Assembly: GCA_014155875.1 (NCBI GenBank)
Contig: JACEFZ010004201.1
Coordinates: 274,001 to 338,000, forward strand
Reading direction: 5' to 3'
From: Cepaea nemoralis
Lineage: Eukaryota > Mollusca > Gastropoda > Stylommatophora > Helicidae
DNA length: 64,000 bases
Position 1 is the stretch's first letter; every line of letters starts with the position of its first letter. Shown here piece by piece: positions 39,031 to 50,205 of the stretch. The notes under the pieces are model-generated. The model saw nothing but the letters and a program-made list of their open reading frames with translations, was not told the DNA's origin and made no database searches. A program made the translations under genes and the position numbers.

Positions 39031-39469
39031 TAATATATGTCACAGAAATAAAGAAGTAAAGCACACATTGAACTAGTATATATCATAGAAATATAGAAAT
39101 AGAGAACCGATTGAACTAGTATATGTCATAGAAATATAGATATAGAGCACCGACTGAACTAGTATATGTCATGGAAATATAGAAATAGAGCACCGACTGA
39201 TATAGTATATGTCACAGGAATAGAGAAATAAATCATATATTGAACTGGTATGTTTCATGGGAGTAGAAAAATAGAGCCCAGATTGAAGTAATATATGTTA
39301 TAGCAATAAAGAAATAGATCACAGATTCAACTAGTATATGTCACAGGAATATAGAAATAGATCACAGATTGAACTAGTGTATATTATAGGAATAGAGAAA
39401 TAGAGCACACATTGAACTAGTATATGTCACAGGAATAGATAAATAGATCACATATTGAACGAGTATTAT

Positions 39470-39925
39470 CAGTTATCAGTTATCAGTTGGGGGATCTTCA
39501 TTTCACTCCGGACAGGTCCATAGGTGCTCAGATCCTCCCCTCCAGCATATGCATCAGCGTCCGGTGGCTAATAGTGCCAGTTCTGTGTTGGTTGACGAGG
39601 CACCTCGTTTTCCCGATGTACCTGTCGCGTCTGGTCGTGCCAATTCTTGCTCCCAAGTCTTTCATCCCGGACAGCGATGTGGATTCACTGACGTCAAAGT
39701 CCTCTGTTCTCGACATATCTTTAAGGACATTAATAACATCGGCACGATCCATGGGCTGGCCATCTACAGGGGTGCAGAGCCAGCCAGTTTATCAGCTCGT
39801 TCATTTCCCCTCGACTCCTGCATGTCCCGGAACGAAGATTAAGGTGACTTTACGGACAACAGACAGTCCACTATCTACGTACAGATCCAGCTTCGACCTT
39901 CCGAATCATGCTCTTTGAATCACAC
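39470..39925 (-). pseudogene. LINE 3' end with RNase H C-terminus, inserted in the 43-bp array
   Basis: The minus strand matches the fragment at 33310-33715 (RTGTISHRTLMHML, SGMKDLGARIGTTRRDRYIG) and extends slightly further upstream. Its 3' tail is three copies of the CTGATAA unit (39470-39492 on the plus strand as TTATCAG repeats). A frameshift near 39750 and a lost PGHAGV frame separate it from the other copy. Confidence 0.75.
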
Positions 39926-40099
39926 AGTATGTTAGGAATAGGAATAGATAAATAGACCACAGATTGGACTAGTATTTATTATATGAATAAAGAAATAGAA
40001 CACAGATTGAACTAATATATGTCATAGGAATAGAATAAAACATAGAGCACAAATTGAACTAGTATGTGCCATACAACAGAGATACAGAGAGTATATTTC

Positions 40100-40560
40100 G
40101 ACTCTAGCTAAGTAGTAGAGTAGAGTAAAAGGACCCATTTTTCAGGGAAAAGGCTGTGGAAGAGTCATCGGTCAGAATGTCGGTCGGTGGTTCGAATCCG
40201 AAATATTTTTTTTATTTGGGGGGGGGGGGTGTATATTTTAAATGACACCCTTAAAAAAAGTAAAAATGGCTGGTATTATTGTTTGTAATGGATATGGGTT
40301 AGTGAAATTCGTTCATAGGAGGTGGGTGGCGGTTATTAGTGAGCTGTAGAGTGTCGTAGTGGCTTATTCACTATCATCATACGGGTTACAAATGAAACCT
40401 TAAAATGTAAAGATGGCCGGTGGTATTGATTGTAGTGGGTACGGCTTTGTGAAATTCGTTGCGAAGGATTGGGTATCGGTTATTAGTGAGCTGTAGAGGG
40501 TCGTATTGATGTAGACACTATCGTCATATGGGTTACAAATGAAAACCTTAAAAATTTAAT
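40100..40560 (+). mobile_element. SINE-2, plus strand, with tandem tail monomers
   Basis: A-box-like TAGCTAAGTAGT (40105-40116) and a perfect B box GGTTCGAATCC (40189-40199) form a tRNA-like head. A poly-T/poly-G stretch (40206-40230) follows, then GTGTATATTTTAAATGACAC and about 2.3 copies of a 130-140-bp monomer (AAAATGGCTGGTATTATTG ... GGCGGTTATTAGTGAGCTGT ... ACGGGTTACAAATGAAA). The same architecture occurs in reverse at 47.9-48.4 kb. Confidence 0.72.
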
Positions 40561-41030
40561 GTGATCAGTATTATTGATTGTAGTTGGTATGGTTGATACA
40601 CACATACTGACATTAACAAACAACCACACGTACAGACAAGAACAAAGATCCATACACGCATAAACAAACACACGAACGCGCGCGCGCACACACATGAACG
40701 TAAGACGAACAGACAGACGAACAAACACATAAACAAGCATGTGACCACCTAATCTTCAACTATAATCTCACAGCACACTGCCTGGTCAAAATCTCCAAGT
40801 CTCTGCCGGGGAAAATTAATTAGGAAAACACCAGTTGACCACTTGAATCACTACCAAGACGGTACTGTATTTCAGTGTCGAATCTATACTAACAGAGCGC
40901 CACTTCAGTTCTAGAAATCTAATTAATAGTCTCGGTCGCACAGAAGCGGGCGGCGGTTGTGTGAGAAAACAAGCATGGCGTTGTCTACAAAATACCACGT
41001 CACCACTGTAGTATCGTGTGCACAAGGCAG
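40561..41030. other. Low-complexity CA/GC-rich stretch, no gene
   Basis: 40600-40740 is rich in ACA and has a short GCGCGCGC run. Long hydrophobic frames on the minus strand here are compositional. Confidence 0.5.
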
Positions 41031-41036
41031 ATAGTG

Positions 41037-41043
41037 TATAAAA
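41037..41043 (+). promoter_or_regulatory. Possible TATA box
   Basis: TATAAAA followed by TAGACGGCGTC, about 430 bp upstream of a C2H2 zinc-finger frame. A TATA match alone is weak in AT-rich DNA; its spacing to the next purine start is plausible. Confidence 0.25.
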
Positions 41044-41471
41044 TAGACGGCGTCTCTTGTGAACTCTGTGCCAGACGTTTGTGTTACAGCAAATATTTCA
41101 CCATTGTTCGCATGCTAACCGACAACCTTCGCTACAGAGTTATTTGTGAAACAGGTTGGTGTGACAAACAGTACTAATATAACGCTTATCGTTGTTCATG
41201 TCGGTGATGTCGGCATCTGAGCTATGGTAAAACAGTGAAACATATATTGTTGTATTGAGGCCAGTGCTTGTAGAGATTTAGTCTTCGCATTGTTTGCGTA
41301 TACATCAGAACTTTTTGCGGTGTTAAAAAAGTAATAGTGTGGAACTTTCGTCAGGCTTTGTAAAACTTGACAGTACAGAACAACACAGTTGTGTGAATTA
41401 TTCATATACAAGCAATATCAGCAGCACGTTTCGGTCTATCAATATGGCCAGTACTAAGCAAATCTGCGTTC

Positions 41472-41717
41472 ATGTGTTCAGTGTGCGACAAATCCTTTTG
41501 TGATAAGTATAAGTTCACTCGCCACATTCGGAACATTCACACCCATACGGATCAAGTACACTGTTGTCATATCTGTGGACAACTTTTCAAAAGAACAATA
41601 CCACCTACAACGACACATATGAACACAGCATCAGACACCTATGGATACAGCTACACCAGCATCAATTCCCACAACTGCATCTACAACATCAGAGACATCA
41701 TCATCACACCAGAGTAA
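41472..41717 (+). CDS. Small C2H2 zinc-finger frame, possibly part of the Polinton relic
   Basis: Eighty-one codons starting MCSVCDKSFCDKYKFTRHIR. The first finger is complete (C-x2-C-x12-H-x4-H). A second begins (CCHICGQLFKR) but its His pair is disrupted, and the tail becomes compositionally simple. Such fingers bind DNA. The frame is open upstream only to about 41460, so the start may differ or be in a lost exon. C2H2 proteins are found both in host genomes and in Maverick/Polinton elements. A Polinton capsid-type remnant lies 250 bp away on the other strand, so I favour an element gene, with low certainty. Confidence 0.35.
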   Translation: MCSVCDKSFCDKYKFTRHIRNIHTHTDQVHCCHICGQLFKRTIPPTTTHMNTASDTYGYSYTSINSHNCIYNIRDIIITPE

Positions 41718-41959
41718 AGCGCCAACTGAAACCAAAACTGAATATCGACCAATAGTTTGCAGCAGCTTGACAAAGAAATGACCAGCATTATTTTGCGGGT
41801 ATATTTGTAACGAGGCGTTACTGGGCAGTGTCACATAAAAACTCATTTTAGTGTTGGGTTATTCGAGGTTTGAATGTTTCCGCGTTCGAAAATGTAAAGT
41901 TAGCACTGAAGTCCCGGTAGTGAATGAGACCGTTTTACCCATTTCGGTAGATAAAAGTA

Positions 41960-42360
41960 TTTCCACCGTATCGAAGGAAAAACGACTTAATGGCTCGTAA
42001 TGTGGCTGGTCGTAGGCGTGAAAATTGAGGTCGAGAGCTGATTTATAATAAGGACCGTTCTTAGTAGTAGGACAATGACGTATCCAACTGGTCTGGCCGC
42101 TATGAGATCGCAGTAGACGTAGACATTTTGCAGGTCGTTATTGAGGTCTGCACCCTTTCACCTTCAATTATATCTAATATCTCTTGCAAATTGTCGCTAA
42201 ATGCCACAGTGGCTCCGGGCTCGAGCATTTTTACAGTGACTTTCTTTGATGCCTTATAGAAATTGAATCGAACACAGATCTGGTCGCCCACCTTCGGATC
42301 TTTCATTAGTTTATTCAAGCGCATCTATAAACTCATCGGATGAACTGTACACCCCGTGCC
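41960..42360 (-). pseudogene. Remnant of a Polinton/Maverick capsid-type protein (F54H12.2-like)
   Basis: The minus-strand frame 42324-42100 carries LNKLMKDPKVGDQICVRFNF and VTVKMLEPGATVAFSDNLQE. In a neighbouring frame further on (about 42127-42050) come NVYVYCDLIAARPVGYVIV and a PLLR-like end. This order (a DxLN segment, a beta-rich stretch with a VxFSxxL turn, then LYVYxD) is characteristic of the F54H12.2-like proteins carried by animal Polintons, which are virus-like DNA transposons. Two frame changes and stops show it is dead. No polymerase B, integrase or packaging ATPase was seen nearby. Confidence 0.5.
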
Positions 42361-44810
42361 ATCAAAAGTCCTCAAAAAGAGGAAAGAAACAGCTTTAGTC
42401 AACGAATAGCTTACGTAAAGATTTTTCATAAACTGCCTAACTCACATTAATATTCTCCGAAGAGAGAAATGACAAGGCAGAAAAGGAAGACAAAAGAGTG
42501 TTCGCAGCTCAAATGACTTCTTTATATATCCTAGCATCAATTCTAGACAGCTTGAATCCTACATATAGGTGGATGAATAAGGAACAAATTGCCGAGTTGC
42601 AACAAATTACTACATAAAATTTCTGGATTGGATAATATATGCCAGCATTTCATATGTAAAGCATGTTTATATTACTAGAAATGAGCTTCGAAGCCTGATG
42701 TTAATCAGTGAACTAGAAGCAGCCCATTATCTAAACACCTTAAAATAAGGATTGTTTATAAGGTTGGACCTCTTGATGGACTGAGAGGGATACGCCTATT
42801 ATTCATACAAGAACACACATGCTAGATGGGCTATAGCATTATGAACCCAAGCAAAGTTAGAGCATATAGCTGACAGATTGCTTGATGTTTACTAGATTAG
42901 GAATTCCATCCAGGAGTCCAGCTAGTAAATTATATAACAGTTCAAAGAGAAGCCTCTTTCAATCTCAACATATCCGAACGTTTCCACATATTAAACGGAT
43001 GAAAATAAAACTGGAGAGGAACTAAGAGTACCTTTACATGTTATCTTGTGGAAATAACTCAGAAACACCGGTATGAGATGGATATACATATGTACCAGTA
43101 AGTTTACAAGGCTTACAAGGTACTATTACTCCACATCAATAACTGGAAGTGAACCAACAACTTGATTGTTGGAAGACTAATAAAAAGGAACCTTAGAAGT
43201 GCTTTTATTTTCCCAATGGAAAGATTATATAAAGTAGATGAGACATTACGTCTGAACCAACATAACAATGTATGTTGCCAAGTTGAAAATTGTCTAAAAC
43301 CTGGAGGGAGACAGACAACGATCAGCCAAACGACGCAAAATTGCTCGTAATTCAACACCAAAGCAACAAATACAGAGTTGAAAATTAACGGGACAGGTTA
43401 GAATTACTAATAAGGGTTCTGGCTGAACAAATAGATCTCGATTAGAAGGAAAAGCAGAGGGAGTAAGTTATGAATTACCTCATTTCTGACAGATTCATGT
43501 TCTCCGTAAAAATTCGGTTAAGAAATCTGGAAAAGTGGGACCCTTGTTTATATTTTAGACGAGATTCTCCGGGAAACCCGGCAAGAGAAAGTCGGGAAAA
43601 TCCCATAACTCGACTAAAAACCCAACACATATGCGTTGGATGAAAAATAAAACAGGGACCATCTCAAGCTTCCTTTAAATTTAGATCTAGAATTAAAACA
43701 AACGTATTACATATAGGGAGACGGGAGATGTTTAATATGCTATCAGTAGATGTAGAATTAACCGTTGTTTAACAGAAATCTCAGATTGAGAATCTAATGA
43801 GAGAGAAATCAAGCTGTTATATATCCCAACTAGTCATACTTATGTTGGCAGTGGTTACACACGTAGACCATAGGGAACTACAAGGAAAGAAGAGACTTTC
43901 TGCTGGGAAAAGAATCTTGAAGGGAGGGGACGCACAAACCCAGAATCAGCAAATTACAGATGTCAGATTTCTTAATAACCCATGTAGGAGTACTCATTGA
44001 CTTTATCCAGTTCCTAACGCCAGACTAAATTATATTGGGAAAAGAATTCCAGCAGGTGATCTCATATGAAATTATCATCTGGCTACGGAAAGCTTAATGA
44101 TGATATTTCAACTGCTTCAAAAAGTCTGTTTGATGCAGACAAACCAGTACTTGAAAGTAGCAACTTATCAGATAATCACGCATATTTCAAACAATAGCGG
44201 ACGACAATAGAAAAGAGAAATGAACTCTTCCAAGAATGAAAATAAGCCTACAAGGTTATGTCCAGTTGTCTTGACTAGAAAGAAAATGGACGTGACTCTG
44301 ATAGATTATTTAACATAGGAAAGAAATGTAGTAAAGCAAAAGGGATAGCAGGTGCGTCAATGTAAAGACAGAAATTGTAGAGACGGATAAATCTGTCGTG
44401 TCGATTAAACGAAAGGCTTCCAAACGGGGGAGACGTGTGATATACTAAAACGTCTCTACCAACATCCTTTTATTGACGCTTTAAAAATACCAATCCCTAA
44501 CAATTACTGTTTCAGTACCTTACTTTTTGGGGGAAAGAAAAGAGTAGGGCAGCCAAATTTATTTGGCATTAGTTTAAATTTAGGCCTGGCGATGGAGCAA
44601 AATACCTGGCCAAGACTGGGACTAGTTTTAAACAAAGGTTTGAGTAGCCATTTTTGATCAGTGAAGCACAAAGAGAAGACGCGTAAAGCCTCTCCCCGTT
44701 TTGGGCGGGCGATTTTAGCTATTAAAACATCATTCTCTGCAGCAATTGGAATGTTAAATCTACATTGTTAATACGTATTTATGTATTTTGATCAGGTACA
44801 TATGTTTTTT
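42361..44810. other. Unassigned, no gene recognised
   Basis: AT-rich sequence with short frames only. It shows no SINE, LINE or satellite signature that I can identify, and could hold an old, strongly decayed element. Confidence 0.4.
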
Positions 44811-44812
44811 AA

Positions 44813-45050
44813 ATTCGCATATCCTTTACATGACATCGCTGTCAACAGCAGCATCTTTCAGCTGTCTGTTGATTTCTTGACAAGATTACGCTCAGTAGTT
44901 TGCCATTGCTTTCTGAGCGGCCGGCTCGTTATCCCGCAAGTCACCAGCGGGGGTCGAACCGCCTCCAGCTCTCGCCCGCTACGAGACTCTGCGTGATAAA
45001 CGGGATTACGGAGAAAGTGTTGTAACCCCTCGGCCAGAGAGACCGGCAAG
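44813..45050 (-). mobile_element. SINE-1, best-preserved copy
   Basis: Minus strand: CCGGTCTCTCTGGCCGAGGG (A box), GGCGGTTCGACCCCCGC (B box), GGCCGCTCAGAAAGCAATGG, GCTGAAAGATGCTGCTGTTG and the 3' end GTCATGTAAAGGATATGCGA. Both pol III boxes are close to tRNA consensus. Confidence 0.88.
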
Positions 45051-45059
45051 GTACATATA

Positions 45060-45470
45060 CCATTGTGTTAATTAAAAATTGGTTAAAATGATAAATCAAC
45101 AATTCTTGTAAACCAGAGTCTGATTGATTTTTACTACTAAGGGCCATGTTTGTGCCACGCTTTCAAAATTTTCCTATGCTCTTACAATTTCAAATCCCTA
45201 TGTTAAAATATCTTATATGCATTGTGAACCTATATCTCACTAGCAATGCTTATAATCTATAAATATTATGTGTACAGTAGAGTATTCAACTCATTTCAGA
45301 AGCATATTTCAGAAACTTTTCTCAATGTGGAAGCAGACTCTTGATTACACATCTTATTAACATACTTCATATTAGAGAACTTGTTTTGCTAAATTACTAA
45401 TCTGTAACTGAGCTGTCGTGCCAAATTATGGTACAATCTCCCTGTTAACATATTAGTAACAACTCAATAT
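45060..45470. other. No recognisable gene
   Basis: AT-rich unique sequence between SINE-1 and a short duplication. Confidence 0.35.
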
Positions 45471-45476
45471 GGGCGA

Positions 45477-45655
45477 TGTGCATGTTTGGTTTTCTCGGTA
45501 TGAGATTTACATATATTCTGTCATGATTGTTATCCATACATTAGGGGTGTACATGTTTGTTTTTCTCGGTATGAGATTTACATATATTCTGTCATGATTG
45601 TTATTCATATATGAGAAATGTACATGCCTGTTATTCTCTGTATGATCATTGGCAC
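45477..45655. repeat. Tandem duplication, unit about 80 bp
   Basis: TTTTCTCGGTATGAGATTTA and CATATATTCTGTCATGATTG occur twice in order (45491-45532 and 45558-45599). A partial third unit follows (TGTACATGCCTGTTATTCTC). Confidence 0.85.
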
Positions 45656-45706
45656 CTTGTCGTCGTGACAGACGATAGTTTGTGCTTTAAAAAGGCATAA
45701 TAACTT

Positions 45707-46173
45707 TTACCTATGGCGGTAGCGAATGTGACTGATAAGGCCAATTTGCGCTGTAAATGTCCGTTCACAGTGGGTGCATGTGAACACGTGGTCATTTCCC
45801 CAATCATGCACCATCTTACGTCTCAAACGCTCGGTGTGTGACTTATCTGCAATAATTTTCTCCTTTGTCTTTATTCCATTTCTGATGTTTGCCCTCCATG
45901 CAACACGTTCAGCGGCGACTTGCTCCCAATGTGCATTACCAATGCCTGTATCAATCATGTCCCGCTTACACACATCTTTGTATCGTAGTAGAGGTCGACC
46001 CTGAGATCTCTTACCCATCTGTAATTCACCAAAAAGATGTCCTTTGGTATTCTACCATCATCCATCTTCCTAAGATGTCCTATCCATCTAAGTCTACGAA
46101 GACTGAGCATGGAATAAACTGTCACACCGCCTGATTTTTCCAATACTTCAGTATTTGTGATTTTTCTCTGCAT
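45707..46173 (-). pseudogene. LINE C-terminal end with C2H2 finger, copy 2
   Basis: Minus strand: MLSLRRLRWIGHLRKMDDGR (about 46110), GKRSQGRPLLRYKDVCKRDM, WEQVAAERVAWRANIRNG, and a final finger CTHCERTFTAQIGLISHIRY, ending RHR at 45710. Frames 46173-45955 and 46018-45707 are joined by one frameshift near 46018. It is the same family as the fragment at 15.4 kb; this copy is the cleaner one. The reverse transcriptase core is missing upstream. Confidence 0.82.
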
Positions 46174-47900
46174 GAAATATTTATATATTTATATATTATG
46201 TTCATGTTTGTTACTATTACTGGGGGAATATACATTGTAATGTGACTCCTGTGGAAACATAGTGAAATGATGTATGAAACCTTGTGTAGGTCAGTACACC
46301 AGAAGAGAATGTTGAATAGCCTTGGCCTAATGCTGATTATAGCGAAGGGAAGAAGACGAGGCATTGGAAACAAAAGAGCCTATGTATGAGTTATTCTCTT
46401 CAAGAACGAGAGAGGCAATATCAACATGTTTGGATGGAAAGAATGGCTTCACTCATCTAATAGTCCCAGTAACAATATGAGAACAGAATATTGAGTGAAA
46501 AGATACCTTACTCACTAGAAGAGCTAGAATATCTCAACACCAAGCGTCGAGAGACAATCGAAAGTGGAAACGCACTCCTTTCTCCTTCTTCTTTTGTTTT
46601 TTGTAATTGTGTTGTAGACATTATACCATACCACGGTAGGTTAATGCCCGTGTTGTATTCTTTGTCATCCATTTCTATAGACAGTAGCTAGTGGTGGTTT
46701 GTTGGATATATCACCAATCAGGATCCTGGGTCAACAGCCTGATGTAAGTGATAAAAGGACAACCGGTCTTAAACATAGTCTGGACCAACACAACAATGTT
46801 TACGGCTGCACTTATTAGCTGCTATAGCCAGCAGCAGACAATTTCGAAGACGACTGACTGCGTGATTAATGAAGTCCTACCTCAGTAGGAATATCCAGGA
46901 TGGACTTCAGTATTTAAAAATCTACAAAGATAAAGATTACAGAGTAACTGACAACAGTGTATCGTCTGCTTTACTTATGAGAAGTACCACCTGAAGACTC
47001 ATCACTCAGCAACATCAGGAAACTATGGGACAATCCTACAAGTTTAATAAACTAACAACAGTGAGAACCCTTCAACTGTCGGTTGGATTCCCAAGTTGAT
47101 ATCCAACAATGGATAAGTTTTCGAAAGAAAGTCTCACAGCAGCAAAAGTCAAACATAAGTTTCAAGACACTCAACACCAACTCAAACAAATAGGAAGAGA
47201 CACTGAAACAAGATAAGCCAGTACAACCAAGGTACCAACTTAATACCAACAGGTGGTTGTTGTTTTGGTTGAGTACTCTGACAACATCTCATTATTTTTT
47301 TTAAATATGAGAATTGTAACTGGTGTCAGAAACAATTGTTTATATGTTTGGTTTTTATGAACTTAGACCATTGTTTACTTTACTGATGTACAGTGAGTCA
47401 ATGACGTAGAACCAATCAGTGGTTGTTGTGTTGTTTGTAATAACATTGTTGTTGTTTTTTCTTGGGACAATGTGGGTAATGTGTTTTTGTCATATTGAAA
47501 ATCATTCCCATGCCTGTTCTGGAAATGCAGTGTGGTCATTACAAATTATATGTATATATGTTACTGCAGATTTTGATTTAATGCCTGAACTTTTTGTCCA
47601 AAATTGTTGATGTTTACGTCAAGTCCAGTGTTGATATTTGTTCAACCGTGGTTGTTTTATATGTTGTAAACAATCAATATCCTCTAACACTATAGTAAAT
47701 TTATAAGGTGATAAGTGGGAATGGAGAAGTACACATAAATACAGTTATGAACAGGAGTGAAGTATTTTCCTTCTTGTGTTTATGGTAGAGTTCCATGATC
47801 ACCTCAAGTGGCTAAAATAAAAGAGAATCAACCTTAAATCTCCCATTTTGGGATCCCCTAGACACAAAGTAGCCAATATTCTCTTAGATATAAAATCCAC
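46174..47900. other. Unassigned, no gene recognised
   Basis: Mixed composition and only short frames. 46280-46400 has a weak retroelement-like feel but no motif. No repeats seen. Confidence 0.4.
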
Positions 47901-47904
47901 ATCC

Positions 47905-48378
47905 CACAACCAATACGACCTCTACAGCTCACTAATAACCGCCACCCATCCTCTTCTCAATGAATTACGCTAAACCATACCAACTACAATCAATACCACC
48001 GGCCATCTTTACTTTTAAAGGCTTTCATTTGTAACCCGTATGATGATAGTGTCTACAGCTTACTAATAACCGCCACCCACCCCTTATGAACGAATTTCAC
48101 TAACCCATATCCATTACAAACAATAATACCGGCCATTTTTACTTTGTTAAGGTTTTCATTTAAAATATACACCCCAAAAAAAAAAAATTCCCAACATTTT
48201 TTCCACCCACCAACATTTCCCAACTTCCAATTCCCACAAAACTAAAAACAATAAAAAAATATAAGAAAATTTCCCTGTTCGAACCACCGACCTACAGACC
48301 GACCGAGGACTCTCCACAGCCTCTTCTCAGAAAAACTGGGTCCATTTACCCTACGCTACTACTTAGCTATCACCTGTA
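47905..48378 (-). mobile_element. SINE-2, minus strand, next to the LTR insertion
   Basis: Read in reverse: A-box-like TAGCTAAGTAGT (48374-48363), B box GGTTCGAAC (about 48283), an A/T-rich spacer, then about two tail monomers to 47905. The head plus about 35 bp of its flank (48164-48413 in all) recurs at 63179-63429. Confidence 0.72.
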
Positions 48379-48413
48379 TGACGAGCCGCTGACTTGCCAG
48401 GGTCAGGACGATG

Positions 48414-48659
48414 TGTAACAGTAAGGGAGGAGTACTGGGGTATTATTAGAATCTAGTGGGAAGCAGATACAGCACGATTGAGCATCGAGAGTGAAAGGGT
48501 GAGAGATGCTCAATCGTGACGTATTGGGTTGGCAAGGGCAGTTAAGATCCGGCCTTTTGTCTTGTGTGGAGGAGAACATCGAAGCTTTGTCATCTTACAG
48601 TAATAAACGTTATATCAACAAGAAAACAACAAGCCTTCGTATTCTTATACACTACTACA
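48414..48659 (+). repeat. 5' LTR of element B
   Basis: Starts TGTAACAGTAAGGGAGG and ends TTATACACTACTACA (or eight bases earlier at TATACA). Near-identical copies are at 57198-57442 (plus) and 55237-55476 (minus). It contains a 17-bp inverted repeat (ACGATTGAGCATC ... GATGCTCAATCGT, 48474-48518) and a polyadenylation-like AATAAA. No convincing tRNA primer site could be assigned after it. Confidence 0.88.
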
Positions 48660-48892
48660 GGATGCGAATTGCTGCCACTTGACCAGGATTATGAATTGGG
48701 TCGTCCCGGCTACCACGCGAAGTACTAAGAAACTTTCAAAGGTATTTAACGTTTTCTCAAATCAGCTTTTTCAAGGTCGGGAGACGCTTGTTGTTGTTCC
48801 AGTGAAAGGATCAGGTCAATAATCAGCAAATAAGGAGGCTCGAAGGCTGTGATAATTTCTCAATCATGTAAAATTATAGAACTTTTACATTA

Positions 48893-49390
48893 TCAAAGGG
48901 CTTTCCAGAGCCGTGGTTGGAAATTTTACATTATCAAAGGGCTTTCCAGAGCCGTGGTTGGAAATTTTACATTATCAAAGGGCTTTCCAGAGCCGTGGTT
49001 TGAAATTTTACATTATCAAAGGGCTTTCCAGAGCCGTGGTTGGAAATTTTACATTATCAAAGGGCTTTCCAGAGCCGTGGTTGAAATTTTACATTATCAA
49101 AGGGCTTTCCAGAGCCGTGGTTGGAAATGTTACATTATCAAAGGGCTTTCCAGAGCCGTGGTTTGAAATTTTACATTATCAAAGGGCTTTCCAGAGCCGT
49201 GGTTTGAAATTTTACATTATCAAAGGGCTTTCCAGAGCCGTGGTTGGAAATGTTACATTATCAAAGGGCTTTCCAGAGCCGTGCTTTGAAATTTTACATC
49301 ATCAAAGGGCTTTCCAGAGCCGTGCTTTGAAATTTTACATCATCAAAGGCTTCCCAGAGCCGAGCTTTGAAATTTTACGTCATAAAAAGG
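48893..49390 (+). repeat. 41-bp leader array of element B, about 12 units
   Basis: The unit is TTACATTATCAAAGGGCTTT plus CCAGAGCCGTGGTTGGAAATT. GGCTTTCCAGAGCC can fold as a 4-bp stem with a 6-base loop in every unit. The period of 41 rotates the frame, and all three plus frames are open over most of the array, giving long but meaningless ORFs. Diverged units continue to about 49550. Confidence 0.95.
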
Positions 49391-49809
49391 GCTTTCCGGA
49401 GACCTTATCTGAACTTTAACGTTGGCCGGGAGATGGTCATGGTTGTAGTCTGAACTTCAGCCTTCAGCGTTATCAAAAAGACTTCCCATAGCCGCGATCT
49501 GAACTCTGGGGTTTCGAAAAGTTACCATAACCTGAATTTTGATAATTTCAAATCGCCAGCCACTTACGTTATCGTTATCTCAAGACGTCGATGATGTACC
49601 CCACCCGGGGTGAAAACAAAGACTAAAAAGCTGGTCGGGACCCAACCAAGGGTTGAAGATAATCCCGGCATCCCTAGAGAAGTGACGTAATTACCTGGGG
49701 GAAGAGGTAGACTACCTGAACTACGCGACTGATTTTCAGCTGAAACAGGCTCCTGGTGATCGAACGAAATCTGACGCTGAGTGGAGGAAGGTACGGGTTT
49801 GAGTCAAGA

Positions 49810-50205
49810 AACAAAAAGAAAATAGCTCTGATTTTCTATAATAAGTGAGTGAATTCTTTAAATTAAGAAGTTAAAAACTGTGTGATACTTAAACCCAGAA
49901 AATAACTGTGATTTTCTATAATAACTGAGTGAATTCTTTAAATTAAGAAGTAAAAAAAAAAAATTGTGTGATACTTAAACCCAGAAAATAACTGTGGTTA
50001 TCTATAATAAGTGAGTGTCTTCTTTAAATTAAGAAATTGAAATTGTGTGGTTCTTTGCTTGCTTTGTTTCAATATTTTTCAGCATGGCGGAACAGGACAC
50101 CTTAGCACATCTTCTTTAAATTAAGAAATTGAAATTGTGTGGTTCTTTGCTTGCTTTGTTTCAGTATTTTTCAGCATGGCGGAACAGGACACCTTAGCAC
50201 AGGTT
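49810..50205 (+). repeat. Duplicated leader segments before the Gag start in element B
   Basis: A unit of about 84 bp containing ATTTTCTATAATAAGTGAGT is present three times (49830-50035). A unit of about 90 bp ending TTTTTCAGCATGGCGGAACA is present twice (ATG at 50084 and 50176). GTGAGT is a good splice donor (49845-49850, 50011-50016). The T-rich stretch ending CAG just before each ATG is a good acceptor. Confidence 0.85.

Larger units (their letters stand above)
37640..40085. repeat. 43-bp minisatellite interrupted twice
   Basis: The unit is built on GAACTAGTATATGTCATAGG plus AATAGAGAAATAGAGCACAGATT. One and a half units stand left of the mariner (37640-37698), about ten between it and the LINE insert (39033-39475), and three or more after the insert (39930-40085). 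Excluding the insertions, the array would be about 650 bp. Confidence 0.92.

Noticed and set aside
42361..44810. Short frames that might mark a decayed coding element
   Set aside because: No motif could be recognised in any frame; left unassigned.
48849..49419. 105- and 168-codon frames in the leader array (and equivalents at 57632-58032)
   Set aside because: Produced by the 41-bp repeat rotating through frames. They overlap each other and change with copy number.
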